Shown piece by piece: positions 21,207 to 32,645 of a DNA stretch of 64,000 nt (the first letter of the stretch is position 1; each line of letters begins with the position of its first letter). The notes beneath the pieces were generated by a model. That model was not told the origin of the DNA. It worked only from the letters and a program-made list of their open reading frames with translations, and searched no databases. The position numbers and the translations under genes were made by a program. Source of the stretch: Herbaspirillum sp. RV1423 (lineage in GTDB: Bacteria > Pseudomonadota > Gammaproteobacteria > Burkholderiales > Burkholderiaceae_D); NCBI RefSeq assembly GCF_000577615.1, contig NZ_CBXX010000012.1, positions 62,001-126,000 of the forward strand, given 5' to 3'.

Positions 21207-22571
21207 TTAAAACATCAGACGGACAATGTCGTTGAACGCCGCAACGAGCATCAGCGTCATCAAAATACCGAGGCCGGCGCGTTGCGCAATTTCCCCAAAG
21301 CGCTCAGAAACAGGGCGTCCGGTCAAAATCTCCAGCGAATAATACAGCAAATGCCCGCCATCTAAAACCGGGATCGGCAGCAGGTTCATCACTCCCAGGC
21401 TGATGCTGATGAAGGCGATGAAGCTCAGGTAGCTGACCAGGCCGACTTTGGCGGTCTGTCCGGCATAATCCGCTATGGTAATCGGGCCGGTGATATTTTT
21501 CCATGAAACCTGTCCGACGATCATTTTTCCGATCATTTTCAGCGTCATGACGCTGGTGTCCCAGGTTTTTTGCGCGCCTTTGGCAATCGCAGTCCACGGC
21601 GGGTCGCTGACGATGACCATTGCCGGTGCCAGCGGCACTTCCACCTTGATGCGGCCGATGGTCTGGCCGTTATCGGTCAAGGCATCAGGAGTGACTGCAA
21701 TGCGGAACTCGCTCTGGCCGCGCATACCATGCAAGGTCAGCGGCTTGCCCGGCGATGCACGCACCAGTTCGACCAGCGCCAGTCCATCCCTGACCGTTGC
21801 GCCGTTCACATCGAGGATCAGATCGCCCTTCTGCAAGCCGGCCTGCATGGCGGGCCCTTCCATGATCTTGCCTAGGATAGCTGGCGGACGCGCCAGGGAG
21901 AGTCCCAGCCTGGTCATGAAATCGCCCTCCAGATCCTGGCTGGACACGCCGTCCAGCGACAACGTCACAGTATTAAGCAGCTTGCCGCCACTCGGCCCGC
22001 GATTGACGCTTTCCACGTCGAAACGGGCCGGCGTCTTTTCCAGGACGTTCTGCATCAACTGCCAGCGCACCTCCGACCAGGCATGCACTGCCTCGCCATT
22101 GATCGCGGTAATGGTTTCGCCGCCTCGCAAGCCGGCTTGGTAGGCCGCAGTTTGCTCCGCCATGGCGCGCAGTTTGGGCACAGGTTCGGGAATGCCGTGC
22201 ATGAACAGCCCGGCAAACAGAAGAATTGCGAAAAGGAAATTGGCCACCGGGCCGGCGGCGACGATGGCGATGCGACGCCAGACGGATTGGCGAGTGAATT
22301 CGCGCTTCAGGTCTTCCGGCGCCATGTCGCCGAGGTCTTGCTCGCGGGCGTCGAGCATCTTGACGTAACCGCCCAGCGGCAGAATCGACAAGGCCCATTC
22401 TGTCTGATCCCGACCGAAACGGCGTGACCAGATGACCCGTCCCATGCCGACCGAAAAACGCAATACCTTGACGCCGCACAGGCGCGCCACCCAGTAGTGT
22501 CCCAGTTCGTGGACAACGACCAGGGTGCCGAGCGCGACCATGAAGGCCAGCAGCGTATGCAACAGATTCAT
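21207..22571 (-). CDS. rseP: Site-2 protease RseP
   Basis: 454-aa intramembrane zinc metalloprotease that cleaves anti-sigma-E factor RseA and remnant signal peptides. First transmembrane helix carries the HELGH zinc motif ([13 protein letters not shown], about residues 20-32). Two PDZ domains occupy about 120-300, and the C-terminal membrane part has [12 protein letters not shown], supplying the third zinc ligand. Start codon overlaps the dxr stop by 4 bp. With bamA and skp downstream it forms an envelope-stress and outer-membrane biogenesis block. Confidence 0.97.
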   Translation of the reverse strand: MNLLHTLLAFMVALGTLVVVHELGHYWVARLCGVKVLRFSVGMGRVIWSRRFGRDQTEWALSILPLGGYVKMLDAREQDLGDMAPEDLKREFTRQSVWRRIAIVAAGPVANFLFAILLFAGLFMHGIPEPVPKLRAMAEQTAAYQAGLRGGETITAINGEAVHAWSEVRWQLMQNVLEKTPARFDVESVNRGPSGGKLLNTVTLSLDGVSSQDLEGDFMTRLGLSLARPPAILGKIMEGPAMQAGLQKGDLILDVNGATVRDGLALVELVRASPGKPLTLHGMRGQSEFRIAVTPDALTDNGQTIGRIKVEVPLAPAMVIVSDPPWTAIAKGAQKTWDTSVMTLKMIGKMIVGQVSWKNITGPITIADYAGQTAKVGLVSYLSFIAFISISLGVMNLLPIPVLDGGHLLYYSLEILTGRPVSERFGEIAQRAGLGILMTLMLVAAFNDIVRLMF

Positions 22572-23746
22572 GACGATAAAGACAGACAGGACTGCGCAAT
22601 CGAACGCGCCACTCGATCCTGCTCGATCAGAGCGTCGATGTCGGCGAGCGGACCATGGGGCAATCTGTCCATGACGCGGGCGATTACTTGATCAATCATG
22701 CGAAATCCGATTTCTTGATTCAGGAATGCCTGAACGGCAACTTCGTTGGCAGCATTGAGGATCGCGGCCGAGCTGCCGCCAGCTTGCAGAGCATCATACG
22801 CCAGTTTGAGACAGGGAAAGCGCGTGAAGTCGGGACGCTCGAAAAATAGTTGCCCGATCTGCACCAGGTCCAACTGGGCCACACCGGACTCGATCCGATC
22901 CGGGTAAGCCAGCGCGTTGGCGATGGGCGTACGCATGTCGGGATTGCCCAGTTGCGCCAGCACCGAACCGTCGATGTAGGACACCATCGAATGGATCACG
23001 CTTTGCGGATGGATCATGACTTCGATCCTGTCCGCCGGTGCGCCGAACAGCCAATGCGCTTCGATGACTTCCAATCCCTTGTTCATCATGGTTGCGGAAT
23101 CGACCGAAATCTTGCGCCCCATGACCCATTTCGGATGCGCCACCGCTTCATCCGGCGTCACGCTGTCGAGCGTCTCGACCGGGCGTTTGAGGAAAGGACC
23201 TCCCGACGCCGTCAGCAGTATCTTGGCAATGCCGCCCTCCTCCAGCGAACGCCCGAAATCGTGGGGCAGACACTGAAAAATCGCGTTGTGCTCGCTGTCA
23301 ATCGGCAGCAGCGTGGCCTTGTGCATGGCGACGGAGTCGATCAGCAATTGACCTGCCATGACTAGTGCTTCCTTGTTGGCCAGCAGAATCTTCTTGCCCG
23401 CGCGCGCGGCGGCCAGGGTCGATGCCAAGCCGGCAGCGCCGACGATCGCCGCCATGACGACATCGCAGCCACCAGCGCTGGCGACGTCGCACAGCGCCTG
23501 GGCGCCGTGCATGACTTCCGTGCGTACATCCAGCGCCCGCAGCTTCTGCTGCAGCGTTTGCGCAGCCTGCGCAGTACCGACTACCGCAACCTGGGGCCGG
23601 AACCGCGCGCATTGAGCGGCCAGTTCATCGACACGCGAATGCGCCGTCAGCGCGTAGACCTGATAACGCTCAGGATGACGAGCCACCACGTCCAGCGTCG
23701 AAACGCCGATGGAACCGGTGGAACCTAGGACGGAAATTGCCTGCAT
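22568..23746 (-). CDS. dxr: 1-deoxy-D-xylulose-5-phosphate reductoisomerase
   Basis: 392-aa DXP reductoisomerase (IspC), the second step of the MEP isoprenoid pathway, converting DXP to 2-C-methylerythritol 4-phosphate with NADPH. NADPH-binding N-terminus [18 protein letters not shown]; catalytic segments [32 protein letters not shown] and [18 protein letters not shown] (metal and substrate binding). Isoprenoid supply feeds the undecaprenyl synthase encoded two genes upstream. It lies 7 bp after cdsA and overlaps rseP. Confidence 0.98.
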   Translation of the reverse strand: MQAISVLGSTGSIGVSTLDVVARHPERYQVYALTAHSRVDELAAQCARFRPQVAVVGTAQAAQTLQQKLRALDVRTEVMHGAQALCDVASAGGCDVVMAAIVGAAGLASTLAAARAGKKILLANKEALVMAGQLLIDSVAMHKATLLPIDSEHNAIFQCLPHDFGRSLEEGGIAKILLTASGGPFLKRPVETLDSVTPDEAVAHPKWVMGRKISVDSATMMNKGLEVIEAHWLFGAPADRIEVMIHPQSVIHSMVSYIDGSVLAQLGNPDMRTPIANALAYPDRIESGVAQLDLVQIGQLFFERPDFTRFPCLKLAYDALQAGGSSAAILNAANEVAVQAFLNQEIGFRMIDQVIARVMDRLPHGPLADIDALIEQDRVARSIAQSCLSLSS

Positions 23747-23753
23747 GAAATTC

Positions 23754-24569
23754 CTACAACCAGAGATCGATCAATGCCGCCAGCGGCAAAACCGGAATCA
23801 GCGCATCGATCCTATCCAATACCCCGCCATGTCCAGGCAACAGACTGCTGCTGTCCTTGACGCTTGCGCGGCGCTTCAGTTGCGACTCGAACAAGTCGCC
23901 GACAACGCTGGTTGCAACCAGCAAGCTCATGACGACGATAAATCCCGGCCAGCCGAAGCGTCCATACAAACGGCCGGGAAACGTATCGCCGTCGAGATAC
24001 ATGACCACCGCTGCAGCCGCCACCAACACCACCAGCCAGCCGCCCACCGCGCCCTCCCAGGATTTTCCCGGAGAAATCGACGGCGCCAGCTTGTGGCGGC
24101 CGAAACCCTTGCCCGCAAAATAGGCGCCGATGTCGGCGAGCCAGACAATGGCCATCACTGACAACAGGTAAAGCGGCGAATGTTGAAACAGGGAAACAAT
24201 GGCGATGAAACAGCCCAGCAAGGCCAGCGTATAAGTGATGCTGAGCAGCCGGTTGGCGGCGGTGTCCAGCGGCGGCAAGCCCAGTTTCAGTGCCGGCACG
24301 AAACGGATTGCCCATAAAGCCACGCAGACCGCGAACAAACCGCGCACGCTCGGCAAACCGCTGACGAAAACGACGATTGCATATCCCACGGACCAGAAAC
24401 CGGCCCACAACTCAGGCCGGGACAGGCGGAACAGGCGCAGGCCTTCCCACACGCCGGCAGCAAAAAACGCCAGCGTCACCACTGCAAATGCAAAAAAATT
24501 ATTCAGGAAAAGTACGGGCAACAAAATTGCCAGAAGAACCAACGCCGTGATGACACGCGTTTTTAGCAT
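23754..24569 (-). CDS. cdsA: Phosphatidate cytidylyltransferase
   Basis: 271-aa polytopic inner-membrane enzyme making CDP-diacylglycerol from phosphatidate and CTP. Multiple hydrophobic helices and the CDS signature near the C-terminus: [33 protein letters not shown] (only key parts given here), with the conserved acidic and lysine residues. [13 protein letters not shown] and [18 protein letters not shown] also belong to the family. Its ATG overlaps the uppS TGA by one base, so the two genes are coupled. Confidence 0.97.
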   Translation of the reverse strand: MLKTRVITALVLLAILLPVLFLNNFFAFAVVTLAFFAAGVWEGLRLFRLSRPELWAGFWSVGYAIVVFVSGLPSVRGLFAVCVALWAIRFVPALKLGLPPLDTAANRLLSITYTLALLGCFIAIVSLFQHSPLYLLSVMAIVWLADIGAYFAGKGFGRHKLAPSISPGKSWEGAVGGWLVVLVAAAAVVMYLDGDTFPGRLYGRFGWPGFIVVMSLLVATSVVGDLFESQLKRRASVKDSSSLLPGHGGVLDRIDALIPVLPLAALIDLWL

Positions 24570-25327
24570 CAGGAAGCCTTTTTCTGCTCGACCAACTGCT
24601 CGCTGGTTCGACCGAAGCGCCGTTCGCGCTGGCGATAGGATTCTATCGCCTTGTCCAATTCGGCCCCATCGAAATCGGGCCAGTAGGTTTCGGTGAAATA
24701 CAGTTCGCTATAGGCGAGTTGCCATAGTAGGAAATTGGAAATGCGCTCTTCGCCGCCGGTGCGGATGAACAGATCCGGCTCAGGGGCGTAGGCCATCGCC
24801 AGATAGGGGGTCAATTGCTCTTCGGAAAAATCGGTCGCGCCGGGATGCGCCTTGAGCATCTTGCTGACCGCCTGCATGATGTCCCAGCGGCCGCCGTAGT
24901 TGGCGCAAATGGTCAGCGTCAGGCGCGTATTGCCGGCTGTCTGCACCTCGGCCTTGGCCACCATCTCCTGCAGCTTGGCGTCGAAACGGCTGAGGTCGCC
25001 AACCACGCGCAAGCGAATATTGTTGGCATGCATCTTGCCGACTTCGCGTTCCAGTGCCGTCATGAACAGGCGCATCAGCAAGGATACTTCATCGGCCGGA
25101 CGGCGCCAGTTTTCGGAACTGAAAGCGAACAGCGTCAGGTATTCAATGCCGCGCTGCGAGCAGGCCTCGACGATCGTGCGCACCGCATCGACGCCTTTGG
25201 CATGCCCCGCCACGCGCGGCAGGAAACGTTTGGTCGCCCAACGTCCATTGCCATCCATGATGATGGCGACGTGACGCGGCACCGATGAAACCTGAGGCAC
25301 CGCCAGGGTTGAGCTTTTATGAGTCAT
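24569..25327 (-). CDS. uppS: Undecaprenyl diphosphate synthase
   Basis: 252-aa cis-prenyltransferase adding eight isopentenyl units to farnesyl diphosphate to make the lipid carrier of peptidoglycan and O-antigen. Signature [14 protein letters not shown] (catalytic Asp in MDGNGRW), then [19 protein letters not shown] and the C-terminal [26 protein letters not shown] at 25327 fits homologue length; an in-frame start at 25375 would add 16 unrelated residues. It follows frr and is coupled to cdsA. Confidence 0.97.
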   Translation of the reverse strand: MTHKSSTLAVPQVSSVPRHVAIIMDGNGRWATKRFLPRVAGHAKGVDAVRTIVEACSQRGIEYLTLFAFSSENWRRPADEVSLLMRLFMTALEREVGKMHANNIRLRVVGDLSRFDAKLQEMVAKAEVQTAGNTRLTLTICANYGGRWDIMQAVSKMLKAHPGATDFSEEQLTPYLAMAYAPEPDLFIRTGGEERISNFLLWQLAYSELYFTETYWPDFDGAELDKAIESYRQRERRFGRTSEQLVEQKKAS

Positions 25328-25349
25328 ACCGTATAAAAAATCCAGATGC

Positions 25350-25394
25350 GCGATGAAGTCGGCCCGGGTATGCACCCGACAGCATCATCATCGC
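25350..25394 (-). repeat. Bulged hairpin between frr and uppS
   Basis: GCGATGA (25350-25356) pairs with TCATCGC (25388-25394), and inside it GTCGG (25358-25362) pairs with CCGAC (25376-25380); a 7-nt bulge lies on one side. It occupies most of the 89-bp gap between frr and uppS. No T-run, so it is not an obvious terminator. Confidence 0.35.
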
Positions 25395-25416
25395 ATAAGC
25401 CATAGCGATAACGCTG

Positions 25417-25977
25417 TTATACCGTCAGCACTTCTTTTTCTTTGTCCGCCACCAGCTTGTCGACTTCAGCGACAAACTTGTCGGTCAGCTTCTGGATGTC
25501 ATCCTGGCCGCGACGCTCGTCGTCTTCCGAGCAAACTTTGTCCTTGACCAGTTTCTTCAAGCCTTCGTTGGCGTCGCGACGGATGTTGCGGATCGAAATC
25601 TTGGTGTCTTCAGCTTCGCTCTTGACGAGCTTGACCATTTCCTTGCGGCGCTCTTCGGTCAGCGGCGGCGTCGGCACGCGGATCAGTTCGCCCTGAGTCG
25701 CGGGATTCAGGCCGAGATCGGCTTCGCGGATGGCTTTCTCGACGGCTGCCAGCATTTTCTTTTCATAAGGCTGCACGCCGATGGTGCGGGCATCGATCAG
25801 CGTCAGATTGGCGACTTGCGACAATTGCGTCGGCGAGCCGTAATAGTCAACCTGAACGTGGTCCAGGATGCCGGTGTGAGCGCGACCGGTACGAACCTTG
25901 GCCAGATCGGCGCGCAGCGCCTCGATCGACTTGATCATTTTTTGCTCGGTGCTTTTCTTGACGTCAGCGATGGTCAT
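25417..25977 (-). CDS. frr: Ribosome recycling factor
   Basis: 186-aa RRF, which with EF-G splits post-termination ribosomes. Tyr/Leu-rich and charged two-domain pattern: the helical domain I ([36 protein letters not shown]), the hinge near residue 30 and [38 protein letters not shown] are diagnostic. Length is standard. Follows pyrH in the rpsB-tsf-pyrH-frr order. Confidence 0.98.
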   Translation of the reverse strand: MTIADVKKSTEQKMIKSIEALRADLAKVRTGRAHTGILDHVQVDYYGSPTQLSQVANLTLIDARTIGVQPYEKKMLAAVEKAIREADLGLNPATQGELIRVPTPPLTEERRKEMVKLVKSEAEDTKISIRNIRRDANEGLKKLVKDKVCSEDDERRGQDDIQKLTDKFVAEVDKLVADKEKEVLTV

Positions 25978-26026
25978 GCTGCTCTCCTATCTAAAACTAT
26001 CTTGTACAGTGTACTGAAGTGTGAAT

Positions 26027-26743
26027 TTATACATGAACCAGCGTACCCTCGTCTTCGCCCAGGACAACGCGCTTGAGCGCGCCCGGCTTGACGATGGAAA
26101 ACACTTTGATCGGCAGCTTCTGGTCGCGACACAGCGCAAACGCCGTCGCATCCATGACTTGCAGATGCTTGGCGATCGCCTCATCAAATGTGATGGTGCT
26201 GTAGCGCGTCGCAGATGGATCCTTCTTGGGATCGGCAGTGTAGACGCCGTCGACTTTGGTCGCTTTCAACACGATTTGCGCGCCGATTTCCGAACCGCGC
26301 AATGCCGCGGCGGTGTCGGTGGTGAAGAACGGGTTGCCGGTACCGGCCGCGAACACCACGACCTTGCCTTCTTCCAGGTATTGCAGGGCTTTGGGGCGAA
26401 CGTAAGGCTCGACCACCTGTTCGATGGCGATCGCCGACATGACGCGTGCCGTCAGTCCGGCCTGGCGCATGGCATCGGCCAGCGCGAGGGAATTCATGAC
26501 CGTGGCCAGCATGCCCATGTAGTCCGCCGTCGCACGATCCATGCCTTGCGCTCCCGGGGCGACGCCGCGAAAGATGTTGCCGCCACCGATCACGATGGCC
26601 AGCTCGACGCCCAACTGGGTGACCTCTGCCACGTCCGCGACCATGCGCTCGATGGTGGCGCGGTTGATACCGTAAGCATCGTCGCCCATGAGGGCTTCGC
26701 CGGAAAGTTTGAGGAGTACGCGCTTATAGGCTGGTGTCGTCAT
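26027..26743 (-). CDS. pyrH: Uridylate kinase
   Basis: 238-aa UMP kinase of the amino-acid-kinase fold, phosphorylating UMP to UDP and feeding UTP/CTP and UDP-sugar pools. N-terminal [14 protein letters not shown], central [12 protein letters not shown] and [16 protein letters not shown], and [17 protein letters not shown] are typical. ATG at 26743 gives the normal start ([15 protein letters not shown]); the longer in-frame extension has no homologue-like sequence. Lies downstream of tsf after a strong terminator. Confidence 0.97.
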   Translation of the reverse strand: MTTPAYKRVLLKLSGEALMGDDAYGINRATIERMVADVAEVTQLGVELAIVIGGGNIFRGVAPGAQGMDRATADYMGMLATVMNSLALADAMRQAGLTARVMSAIAIEQVVEPYVRPKALQYLEEGKVVVFAAGTGNPFFTTDTAAALRGSEIGAQIVLKATKVDGVYTADPKKDPSATRYSTITFDEAIAKHLQVMDATAFALCRDQKLPIKVFSIVKPGALKRVVLGEDEGTLVHV

Positions 26744-26955
26744 GTGCTGGGCTCCGTTTGCTATCCGATTATCTTGTGATTCCATGCGCCTTGCATCGCT
26801 GCGCGGGGCATCTCGCGCTGGCAAGGACGCCATTGTATGCTGCCGTACTCTGCTGCCGGGACCCAATTACATTTTGAAATACCTGCCTGGATGGCCGGAT
26901 AGATCTTATGCAAAGTCCCTCAAACCCGCCGAAAGTTCCTGCGGGCTTAAAAAAA

Positions 26956-26971
26956 CGGGCCTCTCGGCCCG
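26956..26971 (-). terminator. Terminator after tsf
   Basis: On the minus strand a 6-bp GC stem (CGGGCC / GGCCCG, 26956-26961 with 26966-26971) with a TCTC-type tetraloop is followed by TTTTTTT. It is about 12 bp beyond the tsf stop codon, so rpsB-tsf transcription probably ends or is reduced here before pyrH. Confidence 0.8.
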
Positions 26972-26982
26972 CTTCTTGTTTC

Positions 26983-27867
26983 TTACTGCGCTTGCTTGGC
27001 GGCAGCGACCTGGGCTGCCACCTCGGCTGCGAAGTCATCCTGTTTCTTCTCGATGCCTTCGCCAACCACAAACATGCTGAACGACTTGACTGCGGTATTG
27101 GCCGCCTTCAACATCTGCTCAACGCTTTGCTTGTCGTTTTTCACGAACGACTGGTTGAACAGCGAGACTTCCTTCAGGAACTTCTGCACCGAACCGTCCA
27201 CCATCTTGGCGACGATGTCGGCTGGCTTGCCGGATTCGGCAGCCTTCAGCGTAGCGACCGAACGCTCTTTTTCGATCAGATCGGCAGGCACCTGATCCGA
27301 CGACAGCGCAACCGGCTTCATCGCGGCGATATGCATCGCGACGTCTTTGCCGATTTGCTCGTCGGCGCCGTCGAACTCGACCATGACGCCGATGCGCGTA
27401 CCGTGCAGGTAGGACACCAGTTTGGCGGTGGTTTCAAAACGCATGAAGCGGCGGATCGACATGTTTTCGCCGATACGGCCGACCAGTTCGGTGCGCTTTT
27501 CCTCAACAGTCTTGCCGTCCAGCGGCAACGCTGCCAGCGCAGCCAGGTCGGCGGGATTCTTCTCCGCGACCAGCTTGGCGACTTCGTTCGCCAAGGCGAT
27601 GAATTCGTCGTTCTTGGTAACGAAGTCGGTTTCGCAGTTGATTTCAACCAGCGCGCCGACGCCGCCGGCGATGTAGGTCGCCACGACGCCTTCTGCGGTA
27701 ATCCGGGAAGACGCCTTGGATGCCTTGCTGCCCAGCTTGACGCGCAGGATTTCTTCAGCCTTGACCAGATCGCCGTCGGCTTCGGTCAGCGCTTTCTTGC
27801 ATTCCATCATGGGCGCGTCGGTCTTCGCGCGCAGTTCGCCTACCAATGCTGCGGTAATTGCCGCCAT
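26983..27867 (-). CDS. tsf: Elongation factor Ts
   Basis: 294-aa nucleotide exchange factor for EF-Tu. N-terminal UBA-like domain ([28 protein letters not shown]), then core repeats with VNCETDFV-type motif ([16 protein letters not shown]) and [14 protein letters not shown]-like [18 protein letters not shown]-terminal ends with the alanine-rich helix. It follows rpsB, the universal partner, with about 165 bp between that contain hairpins. Confidence 0.98.
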   Translation of the reverse strand: MAAITAALVGELRAKTDAPMMECKKALTEADGDLVKAEEILRVKLGSKASKASSRITAEGVVATYIAGGVGALVEINCETDFVTKNDEFIALANEVAKLVAEKNPADLAALAALPLDGKTVEEKRTELVGRIGENMSIRRFMRFETTAKLVSYLHGTRIGVMVEFDGADEQIGKDVAMHIAAMKPVALSSDQVPADLIEKERSVATLKAAESGKPADIVAKMVDGSVQKFLKEVSLFNQSFVKNDKQSVEQMLKAANTAVKSFSMFVVGEGIEKKQDDFAAEVAAQVAAAKQAQ

Positions 27868-27944
27868 ATGTTTCTCCTAACTAAGTAGACATGCCGTCAT
27901 CGCAGATACTGCAAACGTCATGTCGGAATTCGATCAATTTACTC

Positions 27945-28020
27945 AAAAAAAAGGGGCGAACTGCGCTTACTCTCGCTGTTACCCCTTTTTTGCCACCCGC
28001 AGGTGGAATTTCCCGCGGGT
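27945..28020 (-). terminator. Two hairpins between rpsB and tsf (attenuator)
   Basis: Minus-strand order: first a GC hairpin CACCCGC / GCGGGTG (28014-28020 with 27994-28000), then a structure in which AAAAAAGGGG (27947-27956) pairs with CCCCTTTTTT (27982-27991), ending in a T-rich tract. The second could act as a partial terminator that lowers tsf relative to rpsB. Loop is long (25 nt), so efficiency is uncertain. Confidence 0.5.
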
Positions 28021-28031
28021 GTTGCAGACAA

Positions 28032-28781
28032 TTAAGCCTGTTCGTTCACTTCGACGAATTCGTCGCCACCGTTCTTGACGGCTTCGACGACTTCATTCAC
28101 TGCATTGGCGCGGCCTTCCAGGATCGCATCGGCGACACCGCGAGCGTACAGCGCAATCGCCTTGGCGGAGTCATCGTTGCCCGGAATGACATAAGTCACG
28201 CCTTCTGGCGAGTGGTTGGTATCGACCACGCCAATGACCGGGATGCCCAGCTTGGCGGCTTCGGTGATGGCGCCTTTGTGGTAGCCGACGTCAATGACGA
28301 AGATGGCGTCAGGAATGCCGCCCATGTCCTTGATGCCGCCGATGGCCTTTTGCAACTTTTCTTGCTCGCGGCTGAACAGCAATGCCTCTTTCTTGCTCAG
28401 CTTTTCATTGGAACCGTCAGCGATGGCGGCTTCCATGTCCTTCAGACGCTTGATCGATGTCTTGATGGTCTTGAAGTTGGTCAGCATGCCGCCCAGCCAG
28501 CGCTGATCGACGAAAGGAACGCCTGCGCGTTGCGCTTCTGCAGCAACGGTTTCGCGCGCCTGGCGCTTGGTGCCGACAAACAGGATAGTGCCGCGATTGG
28601 CAGACAGTTGGCGCACATACTTCAGCGCTTCCTGATACATACCCAGGGTCTTTTCCAGGTTGACGATATGAATCTTGTTGCGATGACCGAAGATATACGG
28701 GGCCATCTTTGGGTTCCAGAAGCGTGTTTGGTGACCGAAGTGGACACCTGCCTCCAGCATTTCGCGCATTGTTACGGACAT
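28032..28781 (-). CDS. rpsB: 30S ribosomal protein S2
   Basis: 249-aa S2. Diagnostic stretches: [26 protein letters not shown]-type [39 protein letters not shown] and [15 protein letters not shown] at 28781 is chosen because homology begins at MSVTMREML; a longer in-frame extension is not conserved-looking. First gene of the minus-strand rpsB cluster, divergent from map. Confidence 0.98.
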   Translation of the reverse strand: MSVTMREMLEAGVHFGHQTRFWNPKMAPYIFGHRNKIHIVNLEKTLGMYQEALKYVRQLSANRGTILFVGTKRQARETVAAEAQRAGVPFVDQRWLGGMLTNFKTIKTSIKRLKDMEAAIADGSNEKLSKKEALLFSREQEKLQKAIGGIKDMGGIPDAIFVIDVGYHKGAITEAAKLGIPVIGVVDTNHSPEGVTYVIPGNDDSAKAIALYARGVADAILEGRANAVNEVVEAVKNGGDEFVEVNEQA

Positions 28782-29152
28782 AAATTTCTCCAGGGTTAGG
28801 TCTGGAATCCATTCGGTCATTCAAACCTGGCAGTGTTTAAACTGCCTGCCTGAACACCCTTTGGCGAACGGATTCGCGTTTCAAAATTAACAACAAACTT
28901 ACTATTCCAACAAAGCAATATTTGCATGAATAGGTGCCGGAACGACAACCTCCGCCACAAAAACTCGCTTTCCAACCTGATCGACTCAAGTTAGCCGAGC
29001 ATTCTACCTCATCCTGAGAATCCATTCAAGTTGCGAAATCATTGTTTTCATTGGCTTTTACTCCGCCAACCCAGTCAATCCGCGCCGACAGAACCGCCTC
29101 CCCTCGTCTATAATCTCTACTTGACGATTTTTAGCGAATTGCGACAACTCTT
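28782..29152. promoter_or_regulatory. Divergent region rpsB / map
   Basis: 371 bp without a convincing gene. Near rpsB a hairpin GGCAGT-gtttaa-ACTGCC (28829-28846) lies in the probable rpsB leader and might be an S2 autoregulatory structure, although I do not recognise a described motif. The centre is AT-rich. A TATAAT for map lies at 29109-29114 and is listed separately. Confidence 0.45.
29085..29114 (+). promoter_or_regulatory. Candidate map promoter
   Basis: Perfect -10 TATAAT at 29109-29114 with CCGACA (4 of 6 matches to TTGACA) at 29085-29090, spacer 18 bp. It would start transcription about 30 bp before the map ATG at 29153. Confidence 0.6.
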
Positions 29153-29977
29153 ATGGGCTCCATCTCCATCAAAACCGCCGAAGACATTGAAGGCATGCGC
29201 ATTGCCGGCAAGCTCGGGGCGGAAGTACTCGACTACATCACCCCTTTCGTCAAAGCCGGCACCACCACCGGCGAACTGGATCGCCTGTGCCATGAATACA
29301 TGGTCAACGTCCAGGGCACCATTCCGGCCCCGCTGAATTACTGCCCGCCCGGCTACACTCCTTATCCGAAGGCAGTCTGCACCTCGCTCAACGACATCAT
29401 CTGCCACGGCATCCCGGGCGACAAGGTCATGAAGAACGGCGACGTCCTCAACATCGACGTGACGGTGATCAAGAATGGCTACCACGGCGACACCAGCCGC
29501 ATGTTCTATATCGGCGAACCGTCGATCATGGCGCGTCGCCTGACCGAAATCACTTATGAATGCATGTGGTTGGGTATTTCCAAGATCAAACCCGGCGCCC
29601 ATCTGGGCGACATCGGCCATGTGATCCAGCAGCACGCGGAAAAAGCCGGCTACAGCGTGGTGCGCGAATTCTGCGGCCACGGTATCGGCAAGGTATTCCA
29701 TGAAGAACCGCAAGTGCTGCATTACGGCCGCCCCGGCACGCTGGAAAAACTCGAAGCCGGCATGATTTTCACGGTCGAGCCGATGATCAACGCAGGACGC
29801 CGCGAAATCCGCGAAATGGGCGACGGCTGGACCATCAAGACCAAGGATCGCAGCCTGTCGGCGCAGTGGGAGCATACCGTGCTGGTAACCGAAACCGGTT
29901 ACGAAGTGCTGACCGTCTCCCCCGGCATGCCGGCGCCGCCTGCCTTCATCCAGCAAACGGCTCCCGCCCTCGCCTGA
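29153..29977 (+). CDS. map: Methionine aminopeptidase, type I
   Basis: 274-aa cobalt/iron/manganese-dependent peptidase removing the initiator methionine. Pita-bread fold with metal ligands in [19 protein letters not shown] (two Asp), [12 protein letters not shown] (His) and [10 protein letters not shown] (Glu), plus [12 protein letters not shown] (Glu) near the C-terminus. EEPQVLHYG and the [23 protein letters not shown] segments are typical of type I. Followed by glnD on the same strand 44 bp later. Often found beside rpsB in opposite orientation, as here. Confidence 0.98.
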   Translation: MGSISIKTAEDIEGMRIAGKLGAEVLDYITPFVKAGTTTGELDRLCHEYMVNVQGTIPAPLNYCPPGYTPYPKAVCTSLNDIICHGIPGDKVMKNGDVLNIDVTVIKNGYHGDTSRMFYIGEPSIMARRLTEITYECMWLGISKIKPGAHLGDIGHVIQQHAEKAGYSVVREFCGHGIGKVFHEEPQVLHYGRPGTLEKLEAGMIFTVEPMINAGRREIREMGDGWTIKTKDRSLSAQWEHTVLVTETGYEVLTVSPGMPAPPAFIQQTAPALA

Positions 29978-30021
29978 TTCATTGGACTGATGTTCACTGC
30001 CGATTCATTGACCGGACTTCT

Positions 30022-32574
30022 ATGCCTGCTCTCGCCGTCAAACTCAAAAAACAACTCAAGGCAGCGCGCCAGCAGGCCATAGAAGCCTTCCAGGCGGATG
30101 GCAAGACCGAACACCTGTTGACGCAACTGCGCCGCAATGTCGATGCGGCGCTGACAGAAGCCTGGGAAACATGCGACCTGCCGTCCGACATCGCGCTGGT
30201 CGCGGTGGGCGGCTACGGGCGCGGAGAACTGTTTCCGCATTCCGACGTGGATGTGCTGATCCTGCTCGACCGGAGTCCCGACAAGGCCATGCAGGAGAAG
30301 CTCGAGTCGCTGGTGCAACTGTTCTGGGACATCGGCCTGGAGATCGGTCACAGCATCCGCACCGTCGAAGAATGCCAGACCGAATCGGCCGCCGACATCA
30401 CCGTGCAGACCAGCCTGCTGGAAGCGCGCCTGGTGACCGGCAACAAGACGTTGTTCCAGTTGCTGCAGGCAAAATGCCAGGAGGCCATGGATCCGCGCGC
30501 CTTTTTCCAGGCCAAGACCCTGGAAATGCGCCAGCGCCACGTCAAGTACGAAGACACTCCCTACAGCCTGGAGCCCAATTGCAAGGAAAGCCCCGGCGGC
30601 TTGCGCGACCTGCAGGTGATCCTGTGGGTCGCCAAGGCGGCCGGCCTTGGCGACTCCTGGAGCAAGCTGGCACAGCGCGGCCTCTTGACGGCAACCGAAG
30701 CGCGCCAGTTGACGCAGAAGGAACGCGCCTTCAAGGACATCCGCATCCGCCTGCACATCCTGACCAACCGCCGCGAAGACCGCCTGGTGTTCGATATCCA
30801 GACGGCGATCGCCGAAAGTTTCGGCTTCAAGAACACCGACACGCGCCGCGCCAGCGAATACCTGATGCAGCGCTACTACTGGGCGGCCAAGGCGGTCACC
30901 CAGCTCAATACCATCCTGCTGCAAAACATCGAAGCGCAATTGTTTCCGCAGGACGTCATTCCGCAAAAGATCAATGAGCGCTTCAACGAGCTGAACGGTT
31001 TCCTCGACATCGCGCACGACAATGTCTTCGAAGACACGCCGTCGGCCATGTTGGAAGTATTTCTGGTGCTGGCCCAGCATCACGAGCTCAAGGATATGTC
31101 GGCGCGCACCATGCGCGCGCTGTGGCATGCGCGCTTCAAGATCGACAACGCCTTCCGCGCCGATCCGGCCAACCATGCGTTGTTCATGCAGATACTGCAG
31201 AGCAAGCGCGGCATCATGCATGCGCTGCGCCGGATGAACCAGACCAGCGTGCTCGGCCGCTACCTGCCCAACTTCCGCCGCATTGTCGGCCAGATGCAGC
31301 ATGACCTGTTCCACGTCTATACGGTGGACCAGCACATCCTGATGGTGGTACGCAACGTGCGCCGTTTCACCATGAGCGAACATGCGCATGAATACCCATT
31401 CTGCAGCCAGTTGATGGCGAACTTTGCGCAGCCGTGGATTCTGTACATCGCCGCGTTGTTCCACGACATCGCCAAAGGCCGCGGCGGCGACCACTCCAAG
31501 CTAGGCATGGCCGATGCGCGCCAGTTCTGCGAGCAGCACGGCGTGTCGGAAGAGAACACCGAACTGGTCGTGTTCCTGGTCGAACACCATCTGACCATGT
31601 CGCAAGTGGCGCAAAAACAGGACTTGTCGGATCCCGACGTCATCCAGCAATTCGCCAACACCGTCAAGGACGAACGCCACCTGACCGCGCTCTACCTGCT
31701 GACCGTCGCCGACATCCGCGGCACCAGCCCGAAGGTCTGGAACGCCTGGAAAGGCAAGCTGCTGGAAGACCTGTACCGCATGACCTTGCGCGTGCTGGGC
31801 GGCGAAGCGCCATCCGCCGATCGCGAACTGAAAAACACCCAACAAGAAGCCATCAAAACGTTGCGCCTGTACGGTTTGCCGGCCGATGCCCACGAAAAAT
31901 TCTGGCAGCAGCTCGACGTCGCATACTTCCTGCGGCATGACGCATCCGACATCGCTTGGCAAACGCGCTCGTTCTACGACAAGATCGACAGCACCGTGCC
32001 GCTCGTCAAATGCCGCCTCGCGCCGATCGGCGAAGGCGTGCAAGTCGCGGTGTACACCCCGGACCGACCAGATCTGTTCGCGCGCATCTGCAGCTATTTC
32101 GATGAAAAGAATTTCAGCATCCTCGACGCCAAGATCCACACCACCAGGAACAATTACGCGCTCGACGCCTTCCTGATCAGCACGCCCATGTTCGCCAAGA
32201 ATTACCGCGACATCATCAACCTGATCGAACACGAACTGGCCGAACTGCTGCAGTCCGACGGACCGCTGCCGGCACCGGCCAGAGGCCGCCTGTCGCGCCT
32301 GTCGCGCACGTTCCCGATCAATCCGTCAGTGGACTTGCGCCCCGACGAACGCGGCCAGTATTACCTGCTGTCGGTGTCGGCCAATGACCGCAACGGCTTG
32401 CTTTATACGATTTCCAACATCCTGGCCAAATACAAGATCAATCTGCACACGGCCAAGATAATGACCCTGGGCGAACGCGTCGAAGACGTGTTCCTGGTGG
32501 ACGGCGCGGCGCTCAATCATCCGCGCAACCAGATCATGCTGGAAACAGATCTGCTGAAAGCGCTGCGCATCTGA
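30022..32574 (+). CDS. glnD: Bifunctional PII uridylyltransferase/uridylyl-removing enzyme
   Basis: 850-aa nitrogen sensor that uridylylates PII (GlnB/GlnK) when glutamine is low and removes UMP when it is high. N-terminal nucleotidyltransferase motif [15 protein letters not shown] at 63-77; HD hydrolase domain with [17 protein letters not shown] near 478; two C-terminal ACT domains, the first at about 673-750 ([23 protein letters not shown]) and the second at about 785-850 ([22 protein letters not shown]). ATG at 30022 is used; upstream in-frame codons overlap map. Proximity to the cyanophycin genes a few kb away is suggestive but not proof of a link. Confidence 0.97.
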   Translation: MPALAVKLKKQLKAARQQAIEAFQADGKTEHLLTQLRRNVDAALTEAWETCDLPSDIALVAVGGYGRGELFPHSDVDVLILLDRSPDKAMQEKLESLVQLFWDIGLEIGHSIRTVEECQTESAADITVQTSLLEARLVTGNKTLFQLLQAKCQEAMDPRAFFQAKTLEMRQRHVKYEDTPYSLEPNCKESPGGLRDLQVILWVAKAAGLGDSWSKLAQRGLLTATEARQLTQKERAFKDIRIRLHILTNRREDRLVFDIQTAIAESFGFKNTDTRRASEYLMQRYYWAAKAVTQLNTILLQNIEAQLFPQDVIPQKINERFNELNGFLDIAHDNVFEDTPSAMLEVFLVLAQHHELKDMSARTMRALWHARFKIDNAFRADPANHALFMQILQSKRGIMHALRRMNQTSVLGRYLPNFRRIVGQMQHDLFHVYTVDQHILMVVRNVRRFTMSEHAHEYPFCSQLMANFAQPWILYIAALFHDIAKGRGGDHSKLGMADARQFCEQHGVSEENTELVVFLVEHHLTMSQVAQKQDLSDPDVIQQFANTVKDERHLTALYLLTVADIRGTSPKVWNAWKGKLLEDLYRMTLRVLGGEAPSADRELKNTQQEAIKTLRLYGLPADAHEKFWQQLDVAYFLRHDASDIAWQTRSFYDKIDSTVPLVKCRLAPIGEGVQVAVYTPDRPDLFARICSYFDEKNFSILDAKIHTTRNNYALDAFLISTPMFAKNYRDIINLIEHELAELLQSDGPLPAPARGRLSRLSRTFPINPSVDLRPDERGQYYLLSVSANDRNGLLYTISNILAKYKINLHTAKIMTLGERVEDVFLVDGAALNHPRNQIMLETDLLKALRI

Positions 32575-32645
32575 TATTCCACATTCCGGTTGGGTTGTCG
32601 CCCCGCTCTTTCATTTAACTTTTGCTTTAACTCTGCTGAACCGCC

